Assembly (NCBI GenBank): GCA_964458485.1
Contig: CAYWJA010000005.1
Location: 1-62,315, forward strand
Reading direction: 5' to 3'
Origin: CAYWJA01 sp964458485
Lineage (GTDB): Bacteria > Patescibacteriota > Gracilibacteria > UM-FILTER-43-11
DNA: 62,315 nt
Positions 44,461 through 53,501 of the stretch are shown here, in pieces. The notes under the pieces were generated by a model that was given only the letters and a program-made list of their open reading frames with translations, made no database searches and was not told where the DNA came from. Within the stretch, counting starts at the first letter, position 1. Every line of letters begins with the position of its first letter. Position numbers and translations under genes: made by a program.

Positions 44461-45057
44461 TTAAACCGTAATCTCAGAAATTCTTATCATCAGTCTTCTG
44501 TTTAATTCAGCAATTCTCTCTCTTCTTTTTTCATCTTCTGATTCAAATCCAGACATGCCATGAATGGTATTAAAACTTCTGAAGCCATTTCTAAACATTG
44601 TTATTAACCTTCCAATTGTGTGCAGCGATAATAATGGTTTTTTATCTCTATTCTCCACTGGCCGAGGTGGTTTATATAAAGGATGCTGCCTATCATCACT
44701 AAATAAATCAGGAAGTCCATAAACATTATGCAGCCCCCTTCTTTTAGGCTTAAGCGGTTTTGTATCATCAGGTTCTTCTTGTTGCACCTGATCCGCAACA
44801 GCCGGCGTAGAATCTTCAACCAATAATGTTTGTATTGAACCCAGATGAACCATATGCCTTAAATCTTTTCTAGTTTGAGATACTCTACTTACTTGACCCC
44901 CTCTTCCCCTCACCCCTAGATGCTCTGCGCATAATGCAACCATTGCTTCACATTCTTCTTTTGCCATATCAGAAACATCAATATCTTCTACGCCTCTTAA
45001 ATATCGGTCAAATTGTGCATGTAATTCTTCGAATTGTTCGCGGGCAAATTCCGTCAT
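44461..45057 (-). CDS. Hypothetical protein, 198 aa
   Basis: Not recognised. Soluble; an N-terminal helical domain (about 1-60), a Pro/charged linker (about 80-135), and a C-terminal helical segment rich in Arg. Convergent with the radical SAM gene, 8 bases apart. No motif suggests a function. Confidence 0.65.
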   Translation of the reverse strand: MTEFAREQFEELHAQFDRYLRGVEDIDVSDMAKEECEAMVALCAEHLGVRGRGGQVSRVSQTRKDLRHMVHLGSIQTLLVEDSTPAVADQVQQEEPDDTKPLKPKRRGLHNVYGLPDLFSDDRQHPLYKPPRPVENRDKKPLLSLHTIGRLITMFRNGFRSFNTIHGMSGFESEDEKRRERIAELNRRLMIRISEITV

Positions 45058-45191
45058 AATATTTTAATTATTATTGAATAATATTAAACATTATAAATAA
45101 ATTTTAGTCAATATTATTTGCAAAAAAGCCATCGCATGTTTTATAGATTCTGATAATCTATATCAGCTTATTAAATAACAAATATAAAATT

Positions 45192-45599
45192 ATGTCTGAC
45201 CTTAAGCCAAATGAGATAGAAAAATTACTACTTGAAATAATGGAATTAAAAGATAAATTCCAAGATGCAAAAGCGATTTTAAGAGGGTATAAAATTAAAT
45301 CTGAAAGACTTACTCAGCTTAAACGTGCTCAAAAAGAACTCAAAGAGCAGGTTGATGAGGAGAAAAAGAATATTGAAGATGAATTTTTAGAAGATAGTGA
45401 TTATGAGCAGGCAAGTAATGATGAATTGACTTTAAAAAATCAAATTAAAGAAAAAAACGCACATTTACGTAAAGCTATGGCACAGGTTAATAAAGATCAA
45501 GATCTTTCCACTTACGAATACAATATAAAAGGTGAACCTTTAAAGATGCAGGTTGAGAGGGTTGTGAGGGTTTATATCAATGGGAAGGAGGAAAAATGA
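45192..45599 (+). CDS. Hypothetical coiled-coil protein, 135 aa
   Basis: Not recognised. Continuous Lys/Glu-rich coiled coil from about 5 to 105, then a short beta-rich tail ending VYINGKEEK. No signal peptide. It stands alone, convergent with the VWA-transglutaminase gene across a nested palindrome. Confidence 0.65.
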   Translation: MSDLKPNEIEKLLLEIMELKDKFQDAKAILRGYKIKSERLTQLKRAQKELKEQVDEEKKNIEDEFLEDSDYEQASNDELTLKNQIKEKNAHLRKAMAQVNKDQDLSTYEYNIKGEPLKMQVERVVRVYINGKEEK

Positions 45600-45607
45600 T
45601 ACTCGCT

Positions 45608-45866
45608 GAGGCTCGATTTATGATTTTTGATTTTAGATTTTTGATTCAATTTAGCATTTTGATATTTAGTATTAACTCTTTATCATTCTGAATTTAGTTC
45701 AGGATCTATCGCATACCAGAAAAACATGGATTCTGACCCCGATGGAATCGGGACAGAATGACAAATTAATTATTAAATAGTTAGCAAATGACAAATGCCA
45801 GAATCTTAAATGAAGATTCGAATCAGAAATCACAAATCTGAAATCACAAATCTGAAATCAGAAATA
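45608..45866. repeat. Family C palindrome with nested REP-like element
   Basis: Outer words ATTTTTGATTTTAGATTTTTG and CAGAAATCACAAATCTGAAATC. A family J palindrome at 45678-45765 sits in the loop. Confidence 0.7.
45678..45765. repeat. REP-like palindrome (family J, copy 7)
   Basis: Closest to copy 1 (911-999), with the same GAATTTAGTTCAGGAT and CCCGATGGAATCGGGA and a shared left flank. Confidence 0.75.
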
Positions 45867-48800
45867 TTATTCAATTTTCCCTTCCATATACCAGCTAATG
45901 TCCTGATCAAACTGTTGCATGCTTTGAAATACAAGTTCATCAAAATCCGGAGCAACGTTTACATGGTCATCGCCAAAAATGGCAGCGAGCTCTTGCCTCT
46001 GGCTTTCACTTCCAAGCATAGTTGCTGCAAGCATATGATGGCCAAAGCCACGCTCAGAGTCTTTTATTTGTAAGAAATTTCTTATATTTCCAGCATTGCC
46101 ACATGTATCTCCGCCATCACCCATAAAATAAAGGGCTGATGCATAATCTGGATACTGATATGTGTGTTCATTTAATTCTTTTGCAGCCTGCCTAATAGCA
46201 TCAAGCATATTTGTACCACCCATAGAACGTATAGCTTTCATAAGACGTACTTTAACTGTAGATTGCGATCCATCTTCGAATTGGTATCTGTCAGAAGAAT
46301 CGTAATCCATGTCATAACCTTTTACTTTATAAACAGAATCAGAAAAAATATGAATTGCTGAAAATATATATCCGAATTCTTCACTAATTTTTGCAAATAA
46401 TTCACAATAAAATACAAGCATTTTACGTGCCATTTTTAGCTTTTCGCCAGACATTGATCCACTAACGTCTAAAACTAATGCTGCCATAAAACGCGGTTCT
46501 ATGGAAGGTCTTACAATACGTGGATTTTTAATTGTTCCAAAAATTAAATGTCTTGGCTTCATTACAGAGCGCCTATCGAATTTTCCTGCCCTTGTTCTGG
46601 AATCTTCATCTATATCAACATCCATTTTTCGTGGAAGTTTTTCCGCAAAATATTCAAACCATTTATCTACAAGGTGTTGAACTTCTAATCGAATTTGCTC
46701 ATATTCATTATAAAGCTGGCTCTCTTCATCTATTTGCCTTTTTAAGTCATCAAGAACCGCGGCATTATCTTCTTCTAATAATTTTTCCAACTCCTCTTTT
46801 CTTTCTTCATCAATAAACCCATCTTCTGCCATTTTTTCTAATTCTTTTTTTATCTCTTCTATCATTTGATCCTTTTTTGTATCTGCCTTATCTTCAATGT
46901 CTTCTTGCATATCATCAAATAAATCTTCACTTTCCGCTTCTCTTTTTATATCTTCTAAATCTTCAAAATTTTCAGCATCTCTAATTTTTTCCTCTAATTC
47001 CCTTTTTTTATCATTAGCCTGATCCACTTTATCTTGTGCATCATTAAGTTCAGATTCACCATCCTGCACATCTTGGTCGCTGGCTTCACCCATGTTGTCA
47101 TCCTTGGGACGCAGATCTGCGTCCCCTACAGCATCATCTGATGATTCTGCTGTATCGGATGGCTGACCTTCTCCATCTTGATCGCCGCTATCTTGCTGCG
47201 GCTGATCAACCCCTCCATCATCAGCTTGTTCAGTCGGTGTACTTTCACCTTCCTGATCTTTACCTGAATCATCTTTCTTTTTATCCTCAGGCTTTGGCGG
47301 AGGTGTTGCATCTATGCCTACCCATTTACTACCATCCCATATTTCACACCAGGCATGCCCAGTATTACTATCTATTACAGCTTTGCCATCACGTGCACTA
47401 TCAATCATATGCCCCACAATAAGCCTTGTAGGAATCCCTGCTTTGCGAAGCATTGCAGCAAAAAGTGTATTGGCACTTCTACACTCTAAATACTCTGATG
47501 CATCCAGGTTTTGTATATAATTACCGCCATTGGATCCTGTTAAAAGTTTATGCTGCAAAGCTTGTGCCATATCCAAATCCCCTCCTCCAGGATAAAAATG
47601 GTTTTGCAGAATATACCTTTGTGCTTGCTGTGCTTTTTGTAAATTAGAACCACTTAAACTGGCGATTTTAGATTCCGTTTGCTGCGAAAGAGTTCCGTTA
47701 TATAAAGATTGAATATCATTGCCTGAAGGCTGGCTTAAAAATAATGAAGGTTCTTTTAAAAAATCTACAGAAAATTCACATTGCCCATTTGCCTGAATAT
47801 AAAAACATCCATTTTGGTCTCTTGATATTCTAGGCATTGCACCTGAATACTGAAAAGAGGACATATCCAATGCATATTCACTTGGTATAGGGAGTGATTT
47901 TATACCACCCTGAATTACACCGGAAATTTCCTGCCTTTCACTACCTTGAACTGAAGTATTATAACGTGTAAGCTGCTTCCTTTTACCCCACTGTTTAGAA
48001 GCAATATTGTAATAACTTTTTTTACCTGAACAATATTTGCCGGCAAGCGGATATTTACTTGTGCCTTTCGGTTTAATTGTAAACCAGGGTTTTGATTTAA
48101 CAGATTCCTGTGATTCGCCGGGGGCCGGTGGTGGTGGGTCTGCAGTTTCATCTCTATCATCTGGCGGAATACCAGGATCATCCTGATCTAACGGAGGATT
48201 AACCTGATCCATCATACCTTCTAATTCTTGACGTAATTGTTCCATTTCAGGACTTTCGGTATTGTCCGGCTCATCCCCTATTGGATCACCAATAGGATCA
48301 CCAATAGGATCCCCTATTGGCTTCTGTAGCTCAGGAATTGTACCCTGAATTTGTTTAACTAATTCTTCATAAGCACCCTGATTACCTGTTTGTATATATT
48401 GTTTATAAGGCTCTTTTAATTGCTCAAAAAGCTTACGCTCATCTTCAGAAAGTTGCGATAATACTTCATTTAATTCACTAGGTCTTGCATAATGCATGCT
48501 TTCCTGCAGCCAATTCATTTTTAATGCTTCAAGTACTTTATCTGCCCTGCTAAGATTTGGTATGCGCTGTGGAATTGCTTTTACATCTTGCTTTAAAGCT
48601 TGTTCAATCTGTCTTCTGCCGGTCATCCCAAGTGCATCCATCATTACTTTACGTATTCTGTTTTGCGCTACTCGATCATATAAATTACATACTGTATCTA
48701 AATCTGATTCCTTTCCCTGCATATCAGACACAAAGCCTGCAAACCTTTCGTAATTATAATGCTGAATACGTGCAGTTATATCACGGATTTTTGCAGATAC

Positions 48801-49067
48801 TGCGGGCAACCCCTGGCTTTCAAGCTCATTAATATCATAAATTAATGTATCGGGTTTTAATCCGGTTGCTTCCGATGGATCAATACGCCCTTCTAATAAA
48901 GCCTGTAAATTCGCCCTTCGAATTTCTCCATCCGGATAATGAAAAGCCCACTCTCTGCCAGGCAATACTTTTAAACCACTTTGGCCGGCCTGCCCCGCCA
49001 AAAATACCATTTCCCTTAGGAATTTTTTAGATTTCGGCGCCTCTGATGGTGAATTTGGATTAGGCAT
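45867..49067 (-). CDS. Transglutaminase-like plus VWA domain protein, 1066 aa
   Basis: Helical N-terminus (about 1-250); acidic/proline linker with a perfect PIGD repeat near 250-265. A transglutaminase-like domain spans about 470-590 with Cys near 528 (LECRSAN), His near 570 (TGHAWCEIW) and Asp near 585 (GIDATP): the triad is complete. A highly acidic region covers about 595-720, then coiled coil (to about 820). The C-terminal VWA domain has MIDAS DVSGSMSG near 867, GGTN, and MGDGGDT near 984. No signal peptide. VWA proteins pair with MoxR AAA+ ATPases; such a gene lies 33 bases upstream. Confidence 0.88.
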   Translation of the reverse strand: MPNPNSPSEAPKSKKFLREMVFLAGQAGQSGLKVLPGREWAFHYPDGEIRRANLQALLEGRIDPSEATGLKPDTLIYDINELESQGLPAVSAKIRDITARIQHYNYERFAGFVSDMQGKESDLDTVCNLYDRVAQNRIRKVMMDALGMTGRRQIEQALKQDVKAIPQRIPNLSRADKVLEALKMNWLQESMHYARPSELNEVLSQLSEDERKLFEQLKEPYKQYIQTGNQGAYEELVKQIQGTIPELQKPIGDPIGDPIGDPIGDEPDNTESPEMEQLRQELEGMMDQVNPPLDQDDPGIPPDDRDETADPPPPAPGESQESVKSKPWFTIKPKGTSKYPLAGKYCSGKKSYYNIASKQWGKRKQLTRYNTSVQGSERQEISGVIQGGIKSLPIPSEYALDMSSFQYSGAMPRISRDQNGCFYIQANGQCEFSVDFLKEPSLFLSQPSGNDIQSLYNGTLSQQTESKIASLSGSNLQKAQQAQRYILQNHFYPGGGDLDMAQALQHKLLTGSNGGNYIQNLDASEYLECRSANTLFAAMLRKAGIPTRLIVGHMIDSARDGKAVIDSNTGHAWCEIWDGSKWVGIDATPPPKPEDKKKDDSGKDQEGESTPTEQADDGGVDQPQQDSGDQDGEGQPSDTAESSDDAVGDADLRPKDDNMGEASDQDVQDGESELNDAQDKVDQANDKKRELEEKIRDAENFEDLEDIKREAESEDLFDDMQEDIEDKADTKKDQMIEEIKKELEKMAEDGFIDEERKEELEKLLEEDNAAVLDDLKRQIDEESQLYNEYEQIRLEVQHLVDKWFEYFAEKLPRKMDVDIDEDSRTRAGKFDRRSVMKPRHLIFGTIKNPRIVRPSIEPRFMAALVLDVSGSMSGEKLKMARKMLVFYCELFAKISEEFGYIFSAIHIFSDSVYKVKGYDMDYDSSDRYQFEDGSQSTVKVRLMKAIRSMGGTNMLDAIRQAAKELNEHTYQYPDYASALYFMGDGGDTCGNAGNIRNFLQIKDSERGFGHHMLAATMLGSESQRQELAAIFGDDHVNVAPDFDELVFQSMQQFDQDISWYMEGKIE
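48274..48323. repeat. Four tandem 12-bp units inside a gene
   Basis: Near-identical CCAATAGGATCA-type units encode IGDP repeats in the VWA-transglutaminase protein; in-frame, so copy number can vary without a frameshift. Confidence 0.8.
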
Positions 49068-49077
49068 ATTATTTTAG

Positions 49078-49100
49078 TGCACTTGAGACTTGAGACTGAT
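49078..49100. repeat. Half-copy of family B word
   Basis: GCACTTGAGACTTGAGACTG in the 33-base gap between the second AAA+ gene and the VWA gene. Confidence 0.6.
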
Positions 49101-52100
49101 CTAAGCTGCAGCTACTCTCTTTTCCATAGTCCAATTAGTCCTCATGTCTTTTTCAATAGTTTCACGATCCTCTATATCATCAATTTGGAATAAAAATTCT
49201 TCTGCAATAAGATCTTTAGCTACTTGCTCCGGATCTGCTTTTGCCTTCTGCTCAGGTGTCATTTGGCTTAATAAGTAAGCACACCTTCTTGCTTCACGTA
49301 GTGTAAATGGCTGTTCTACTGGTAATGCTTTTATTGCATTAATGCTCTTACCAAACTTTAATATAAAGTTATCACGTATTTTATTTCCGAATTGAACAAG
49401 TGCAAGAATCACTTCAATGTCAAATTTTTCTTCATCACTCACTAAAACAGAAGGGTCCGATTCACCATTAACAACCACATTCCACATTTTAACAAATTGG
49501 TTTTTATCCATATTGGCGTCCCATGTATATTTAATCAAAGATTCAACACCACGTGCAATACGAAGTGCTTCCGAAGCTAAGTATTTAGGATTCGGGTTTT
49601 CAGCAGTAGCGTCTTCACGCATTTTCGGATATCCGATTTCATATGAATTAAACCTGCTCCTTGTAGCAATTTGTGGTGCAAATGTACCCGGGTAATTAGG
49701 GTTCATAGAAGCTGCAAATAGTACACTCTTGTGAGCTTTTATGGTTTGTCCTGAACTTGTTTTAAGTGTCAGGCTCCTTTTCTCATCAAATAGTGCATGA
49801 AGGAATATTTGAGCCTGATGAGGCATTGCATTAAATTCATTAAAATACATAACAGCACCTGGTGTTGTAATTGCGTTAAGAACCATAGATGGAACTTTAA
49901 CTGTCTGAGAAGCCCCATCCCTTGACTCAAGTATAATATCTTCAGAAAGTTCAAATTCTGTTGTCCATTTTGTACAATCCATTGCAAAATATTGCCTCCT
50001 GGCTCTTTCGCAGAACATTTTTATAAGTACATCTTTACCAGTTCCTGCATGCCCCTTTAAAAGTAAGCAGCCTTCTTTTAGCTTGTCTTGCATTGCTAGT
50101 TTTTTAGCCATATTTGCTAAATGCATTTCAGTTTCAGGATCATCAACCCAGTGCATCTGCCATTCTGGAACAATGCCTTTCCCATTTTCATATTCTTCTT
50201 CCGGGAGCTCTCTGATTCTATCAATACGCCTAAGTAATGCGATAAAGTTTTTTGCATAAAATTCAGCACTTTCTCTGTATAGTCTTTTGGCTTCTGTTGC
50301 CCACTCGCTGAATTCAGGACTGGTTTTATCTGCTGGCTTTTTCGTATTATGCTCATCTATAGCCTTCTTTTTTTCTGCAAGTTTTCTTCTTAATTCAGAA
50401 TGCTTCTGCATCCATCTATTGTACGCCCTTTGAAATGCCATATATTGTTTTCTGTCCATATAAGATGCAGGCATTTTAACTCCATGAAAAGCTTGCAATC
50501 CATAACGTAATTCATCTTCGTTTTCTTCTCCTTCAAATAATCTTCTTATTATAGTTCTACCATACGAAGTTAAAAGCCTAACTCCAATATCCCCCATTAT
50601 TCCGTCTATACCTATTCCTACCTGTTTAGATCCTTCATCCACTATATAGCAAGGATCACAACTTGGTTCTACTTTTTCCCTCACCTCCCCTTCCCATTTT
50701 GGGAATAATACATTGCCGAACTCAACCATTTCCTGACCGGTTTCTGAAACCTGAGTTTTCGTACCACGTTCGATTTCACTAAATACTACAGAAAGCTGTG
50801 CTTGCATAATATTGTGAAGTTCTATTGCGGCATCCGGATTATCACCTCTAAGCCTTGTAATTTCATCATTTAATGCTCTAAAAGATGGGCTTTTGTCTCT
50901 GTAATTTTCTGCCTCAGTTCTATCTGTAAACTTTTTCATACGTAATCTTTCCGCAAATTCTTTAATCTCATCCTCAATAGTAGTTTTAAGACCATCAATT
51001 CTTCTGGCTGCTTTTGCACGTATATCCTGGTATTGATGCTTAAATTTTTCTTTATATTCATTTGCAACTTCCCTTACCTCTCTTCTTGCCGCAATAATTT
51101 TTGCATGAATTTCGTCAGCCTCCGCAGGGCAATCTTGAGCCAAGGTACTTAATCTATCTATTATTTTTGGTAATTTAAATTCACTCCAATCATTAAATTC
51201 CCCAAGTGTTTCAAAGCTTTCTAGGTCACTTCTTACCCTTACTGTTAATGCATCTATTTCCTGTTGAATTTTAGCCCCTTCCATTCTAAAAATGTTGGCA
51301 ACCTGCCTTTCAAATCCCTGAGACACACTATTCATTTCTGTGCGTACATCGTTGGCAACAAATGGCTTTAGCTTACGCATTTCATCAACTTTCTCCCTCA
51401 CCTCTGCCATATTCCCGACAGTAAGTGCACCTGAAAGTCTGCCTCGGATGTCATGAATTAATTCAGAAGCTTTTACCGCAGCTATTTCTTCTCTTCTGGC
51501 TACCACCATCTCTCTAACATTTTCTACTACATAATCAACTTCATCTTGCTGTAAACCTTGCTTTCTAAGCTCTGCTTCAAATTCATCAAGAGCCTCTTGC
51601 ATCATATCGAAATCTTCAACACCTTGTATTGTGCCAATAAATTGTGCAAATTGCGGCTCATATGTTGTACGCAAATTATTTAAATAACTGTAGTCTTTGT
51701 GTTGAAGCTGAGGTTGATGCTGAGGTGTGGCGGATGAACTAGTTGCCCTTTGAAATAATGAACCAACATCAATTCTTCTTGCCATACCAGCCACACGCCT
51801 TGCTTTTACGCCTGCAGCTACCTGATCTAAATTAATATCCTGAATTACCAAGTGCCCGTTTTCATCAATTCTTCGTATTCTGCCATCGTTATCAAATTTT
51901 AATTCCAAATTAGATGGCACTTGGCTAACATCTACAGGCTGCAACGTATCTTTTTCAAGCATAACCAAAAGACCATCTGCAGTATGAAATGTAAAAAATG
52001 CTCCATTTGGCTCAAAATCCAGATCATTTACCTGAGATATAGCAGGAAATGGTATTTCTTCTGCCTCCCAAGCGTTCGGATTACCACTTGTATCAAGCCT

Positions 52101-53096
52101 TCTTAAATAATTTGGATTATCTTTTTTACAATAATAAATAATATCCGGATTACTTGAGTCGGAGCAGATATTATTACCTACACCAGTGATGTTATCTGTA
52201 TAAACTGAATTACCCTCTGATAAAATATGTACTTGATCATGGTCTGGATCAACAATTTTTGCGGAATATTTATCGTTTAATTTTGTAATACCATTTGTAA
52301 TTTCCGTAAAAATAGGTTTTAATGCTTTTGGCACGCTTGATGATATTGTAATTGCCTCTTGTCGCTTCCAATTTCTAGGTGGTAGCAAAGCACCCTGTTC
52401 ATTACGTGTTATAAAATAAAAATAAAATAATTGATTATCGCTATATATAAATATAGTATCTGTATCTTTACATACAACTATTTTATAATTTTCTATATCT
52501 TCTAATGTGCTGCTATATTCTTGATCTTTTGGTAATTCTGTAAATCTTTTAAATTTCCCATCCCCTTCCCTCAGATGAGCACGGGCAAGATCTTGAAGAT
52601 AATATGGTAGTTCGCTGACTGGAATATCAGTAGTACGGTCGAAATTTGGAATCCCTTTTTTGCTTGCAATATATGTTTTACCTAAGGTTTTACCTAGATC
52701 CTGCCAGTTTATATATGGAGGAATTTTGTACCCAATGCTATCAAAATCACTAACCTTCCTTCCAAATTTATCTACTATAATCATAGGATCTGTACCCTTT
52801 GGTACAATAATTGTAAAATCATGCCATGCTGTAACTGATTGTACTTTATCCGGTTCTATTATAGGTTCTGGAGATTGAAAAATAGTATTTAATTGTAGCG
52901 GTGTAAGTGGAGAAGTTTCGGGGGATGCAGTTTGCTGAACAGCCGCCTGTGGCGGTTGCTGTTGCCCCCCTTGTGGTTGTGGCAAAAAATGTGGTACAGG
53001 TGTTTCTTTCATTGGTGGTCTTGTCACATCTACCGGCAATGGTGGTGGTGTTCCTCCTACTGGGTTTGGAGGTTTATTTGGAGGTTGTTCAGGCAT
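49101..53096 (-). CDS. Giant MoxR-like AAA+ ATPase (paralogue 2), 1331 aa
   Basis: Pro/Gln-rich N-terminus (about 1-70). A beta-propeller-like region covers about 75-430, with blocks such as 'NG.FF.F....G.L..LE...L' and 'DGRIRRID..GHLV'. Coiled coil spans about 470-800. The AAA+ domain lies at about 1000-1180: Walker A GHAGTGKD near 1015, Walker B MYFNEFN near 1083, sensor-1 FAASMNPNYPG, and an Arg-rich C-terminal lid. The Walker B Asp is replaced by Asn while the Glu is kept. It is operonic with the VWA-transglutaminase gene and about 60-70% identical by eye to paralogue 1 in the AAA+ region. Confidence 0.88.
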   Translation of the reverse strand: MPEQPPNKPPNPVGGTPPPLPVDVTRPPMKETPVPHFLPQPQGGQQQPPQAAVQQTASPETSPLTPLQLNTIFQSPEPIIEPDKVQSVTAWHDFTIIVPKGTDPMIIVDKFGRKVSDFDSIGYKIPPYINWQDLGKTLGKTYIASKKGIPNFDRTTDIPVSELPYYLQDLARAHLREGDGKFKRFTELPKDQEYSSTLEDIENYKIVVCKDTDTIFIYSDNQLFYFYFITRNEQGALLPPRNWKRQEAITISSSVPKALKPIFTEITNGITKLNDKYSAKIVDPDHDQVHILSEGNSVYTDNITGVGNNICSDSSNPDIIYYCKKDNPNYLRRLDTSGNPNAWEAEEIPFPAISQVNDLDFEPNGAFFTFHTADGLLVMLEKDTLQPVDVSQVPSNLELKFDNDGRIRRIDENGHLVIQDINLDQVAAGVKARRVAGMARRIDVGSLFQRATSSSATPQHQPQLQHKDYSYLNNLRTTYEPQFAQFIGTIQGVEDFDMMQEALDEFEAELRKQGLQQDEVDYVVENVREMVVARREEIAAVKASELIHDIRGRLSGALTVGNMAEVREKVDEMRKLKPFVANDVRTEMNSVSQGFERQVANIFRMEGAKIQQEIDALTVRVRSDLESFETLGEFNDWSEFKLPKIIDRLSTLAQDCPAEADEIHAKIIAARREVREVANEYKEKFKHQYQDIRAKAARRIDGLKTTIEDEIKEFAERLRMKKFTDRTEAENYRDKSPSFRALNDEITRLRGDNPDAAIELHNIMQAQLSVVFSEIERGTKTQVSETGQEMVEFGNVLFPKWEGEVREKVEPSCDPCYIVDEGSKQVGIGIDGIMGDIGVRLLTSYGRTIIRRLFEGEENEDELRYGLQAFHGVKMPASYMDRKQYMAFQRAYNRWMQKHSELRRKLAEKKKAIDEHNTKKPADKTSPEFSEWATEAKRLYRESAEFYAKNFIALLRRIDRIRELPEEEYENGKGIVPEWQMHWVDDPETEMHLANMAKKLAMQDKLKEGCLLLKGHAGTGKDVLIKMFCERARRQYFAMDCTKWTTEFELSEDIILESRDGASQTVKVPSMVLNAITTPGAVMYFNEFNAMPHQAQIFLHALFDEKRSLTLKTSSGQTIKAHKSVLFAASMNPNYPGTFAPQIATRSRFNSYEIGYPKMREDATAENPNPKYLASEALRIARGVESLIKYTWDANMDKNQFVKMWNVVVNGESDPSVLVSDEEKFDIEVILALVQFGNKIRDNFILKFGKSINAIKALPVEQPFTLREARRCAYLLSQMTPEQKAKADPEQVAKDLIAEEFLFQIDDIEDRETIEKDMRTNWTMEKRVAAA

Positions 53097-53130
53097 ACTT
53101 TATAAGTTTAATTTGTAAAAATTAGATTAT

Positions 53131-53159
53131 ATTGTAGTATATTTTTATTAATTTGTCAA
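53131..53159 (-). promoter_or_regulatory. Promoter of AAA+ paralogue 2 and the VWA gene
   Basis: Minus strand TTGACA, 17 bases, TACAAT; leader about 28 bases. Confidence 0.7.
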
Positions 53160-53226
53160 GAGATTTTAATCTGAGAGTGCGTTATGAGCCCCCTACCCCC
53201 CTAAAGGGGGAATTCATCGTATTATT

Positions 53227-53249
53227 AAAAAAGCGCACATGTACGCCTT
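53227..53249 (-). terminator. Hairpin plus T run
   Basis: Minus strand AAGGCGTACATGTGCGC followed by TTTTTT; about 8-bp stem with two wobble pairs. Confidence 0.45.
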
Positions 53250-53268
53250 GGGAACTGCTTATCTCTTC

Positions 53269-53298
53269 AGTATATGCATATTTTTGCCCAATTGTCAA
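53269..53298 (-). promoter_or_regulatory. Second minus-strand promoter
   Basis: TTGACA, 18 bases, TATACT. It precedes the hairpin at 53227-53249, so it would make a transcript of about 40 bases or feed the AAA+ gene by readthrough. Confidence 0.5.
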
Positions 53299-53324
53299 GG
53301 GTCTTAGGTTGAACTTTGTTCAAC

Positions 53325-53500
53325 CATTTCGCATTTCGCATTTCTGATTTCGCAATCAAAAGTTACATTCTGTATTTGGCATTTTACTTATAATTAGTTA
53401 ACAAATATCTGCTAATCAGTATTTGTACTATCTAATTAGTTAGTAAATGCAGAATGCTAATTGGTAAATGACATTGCGAAATCAGAAATGCGAAATGCGA
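53325..53500. repeat. Family C palindrome
   Basis: Left TTTCGCATTTCTGATTTCGC, right GCGAAATCAGAAATGCGAAA, with a secondary dyad in the loop (AATTAGTTAACAAAT / AACTAATT type). It abuts the end of AAA+ paralogue 1. Confidence 0.75.
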
Positions 53501-53501
53501 A

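Larger units (their letters stand above)
53160..53501. other. Spacer with a possible short transcription unit and family C palindrome
   Basis: Contains a minus-strand promoter (53269-53298), a hairpin plus T run (53227-53249), a GGTTGAAC/GTTCAACC stem at about 53310, and a long family C palindrome (53325-53500). No ORF called. Confidence 0.55.

Noticed and set aside
47300..47500. Transglutaminase domain acting on the Gln-ended LysW
   Set aside because: Only the shared chemistry suggests it; the genes are 8-10 kb apart in separate units, and an Ntn hydrolase is next to lysW.
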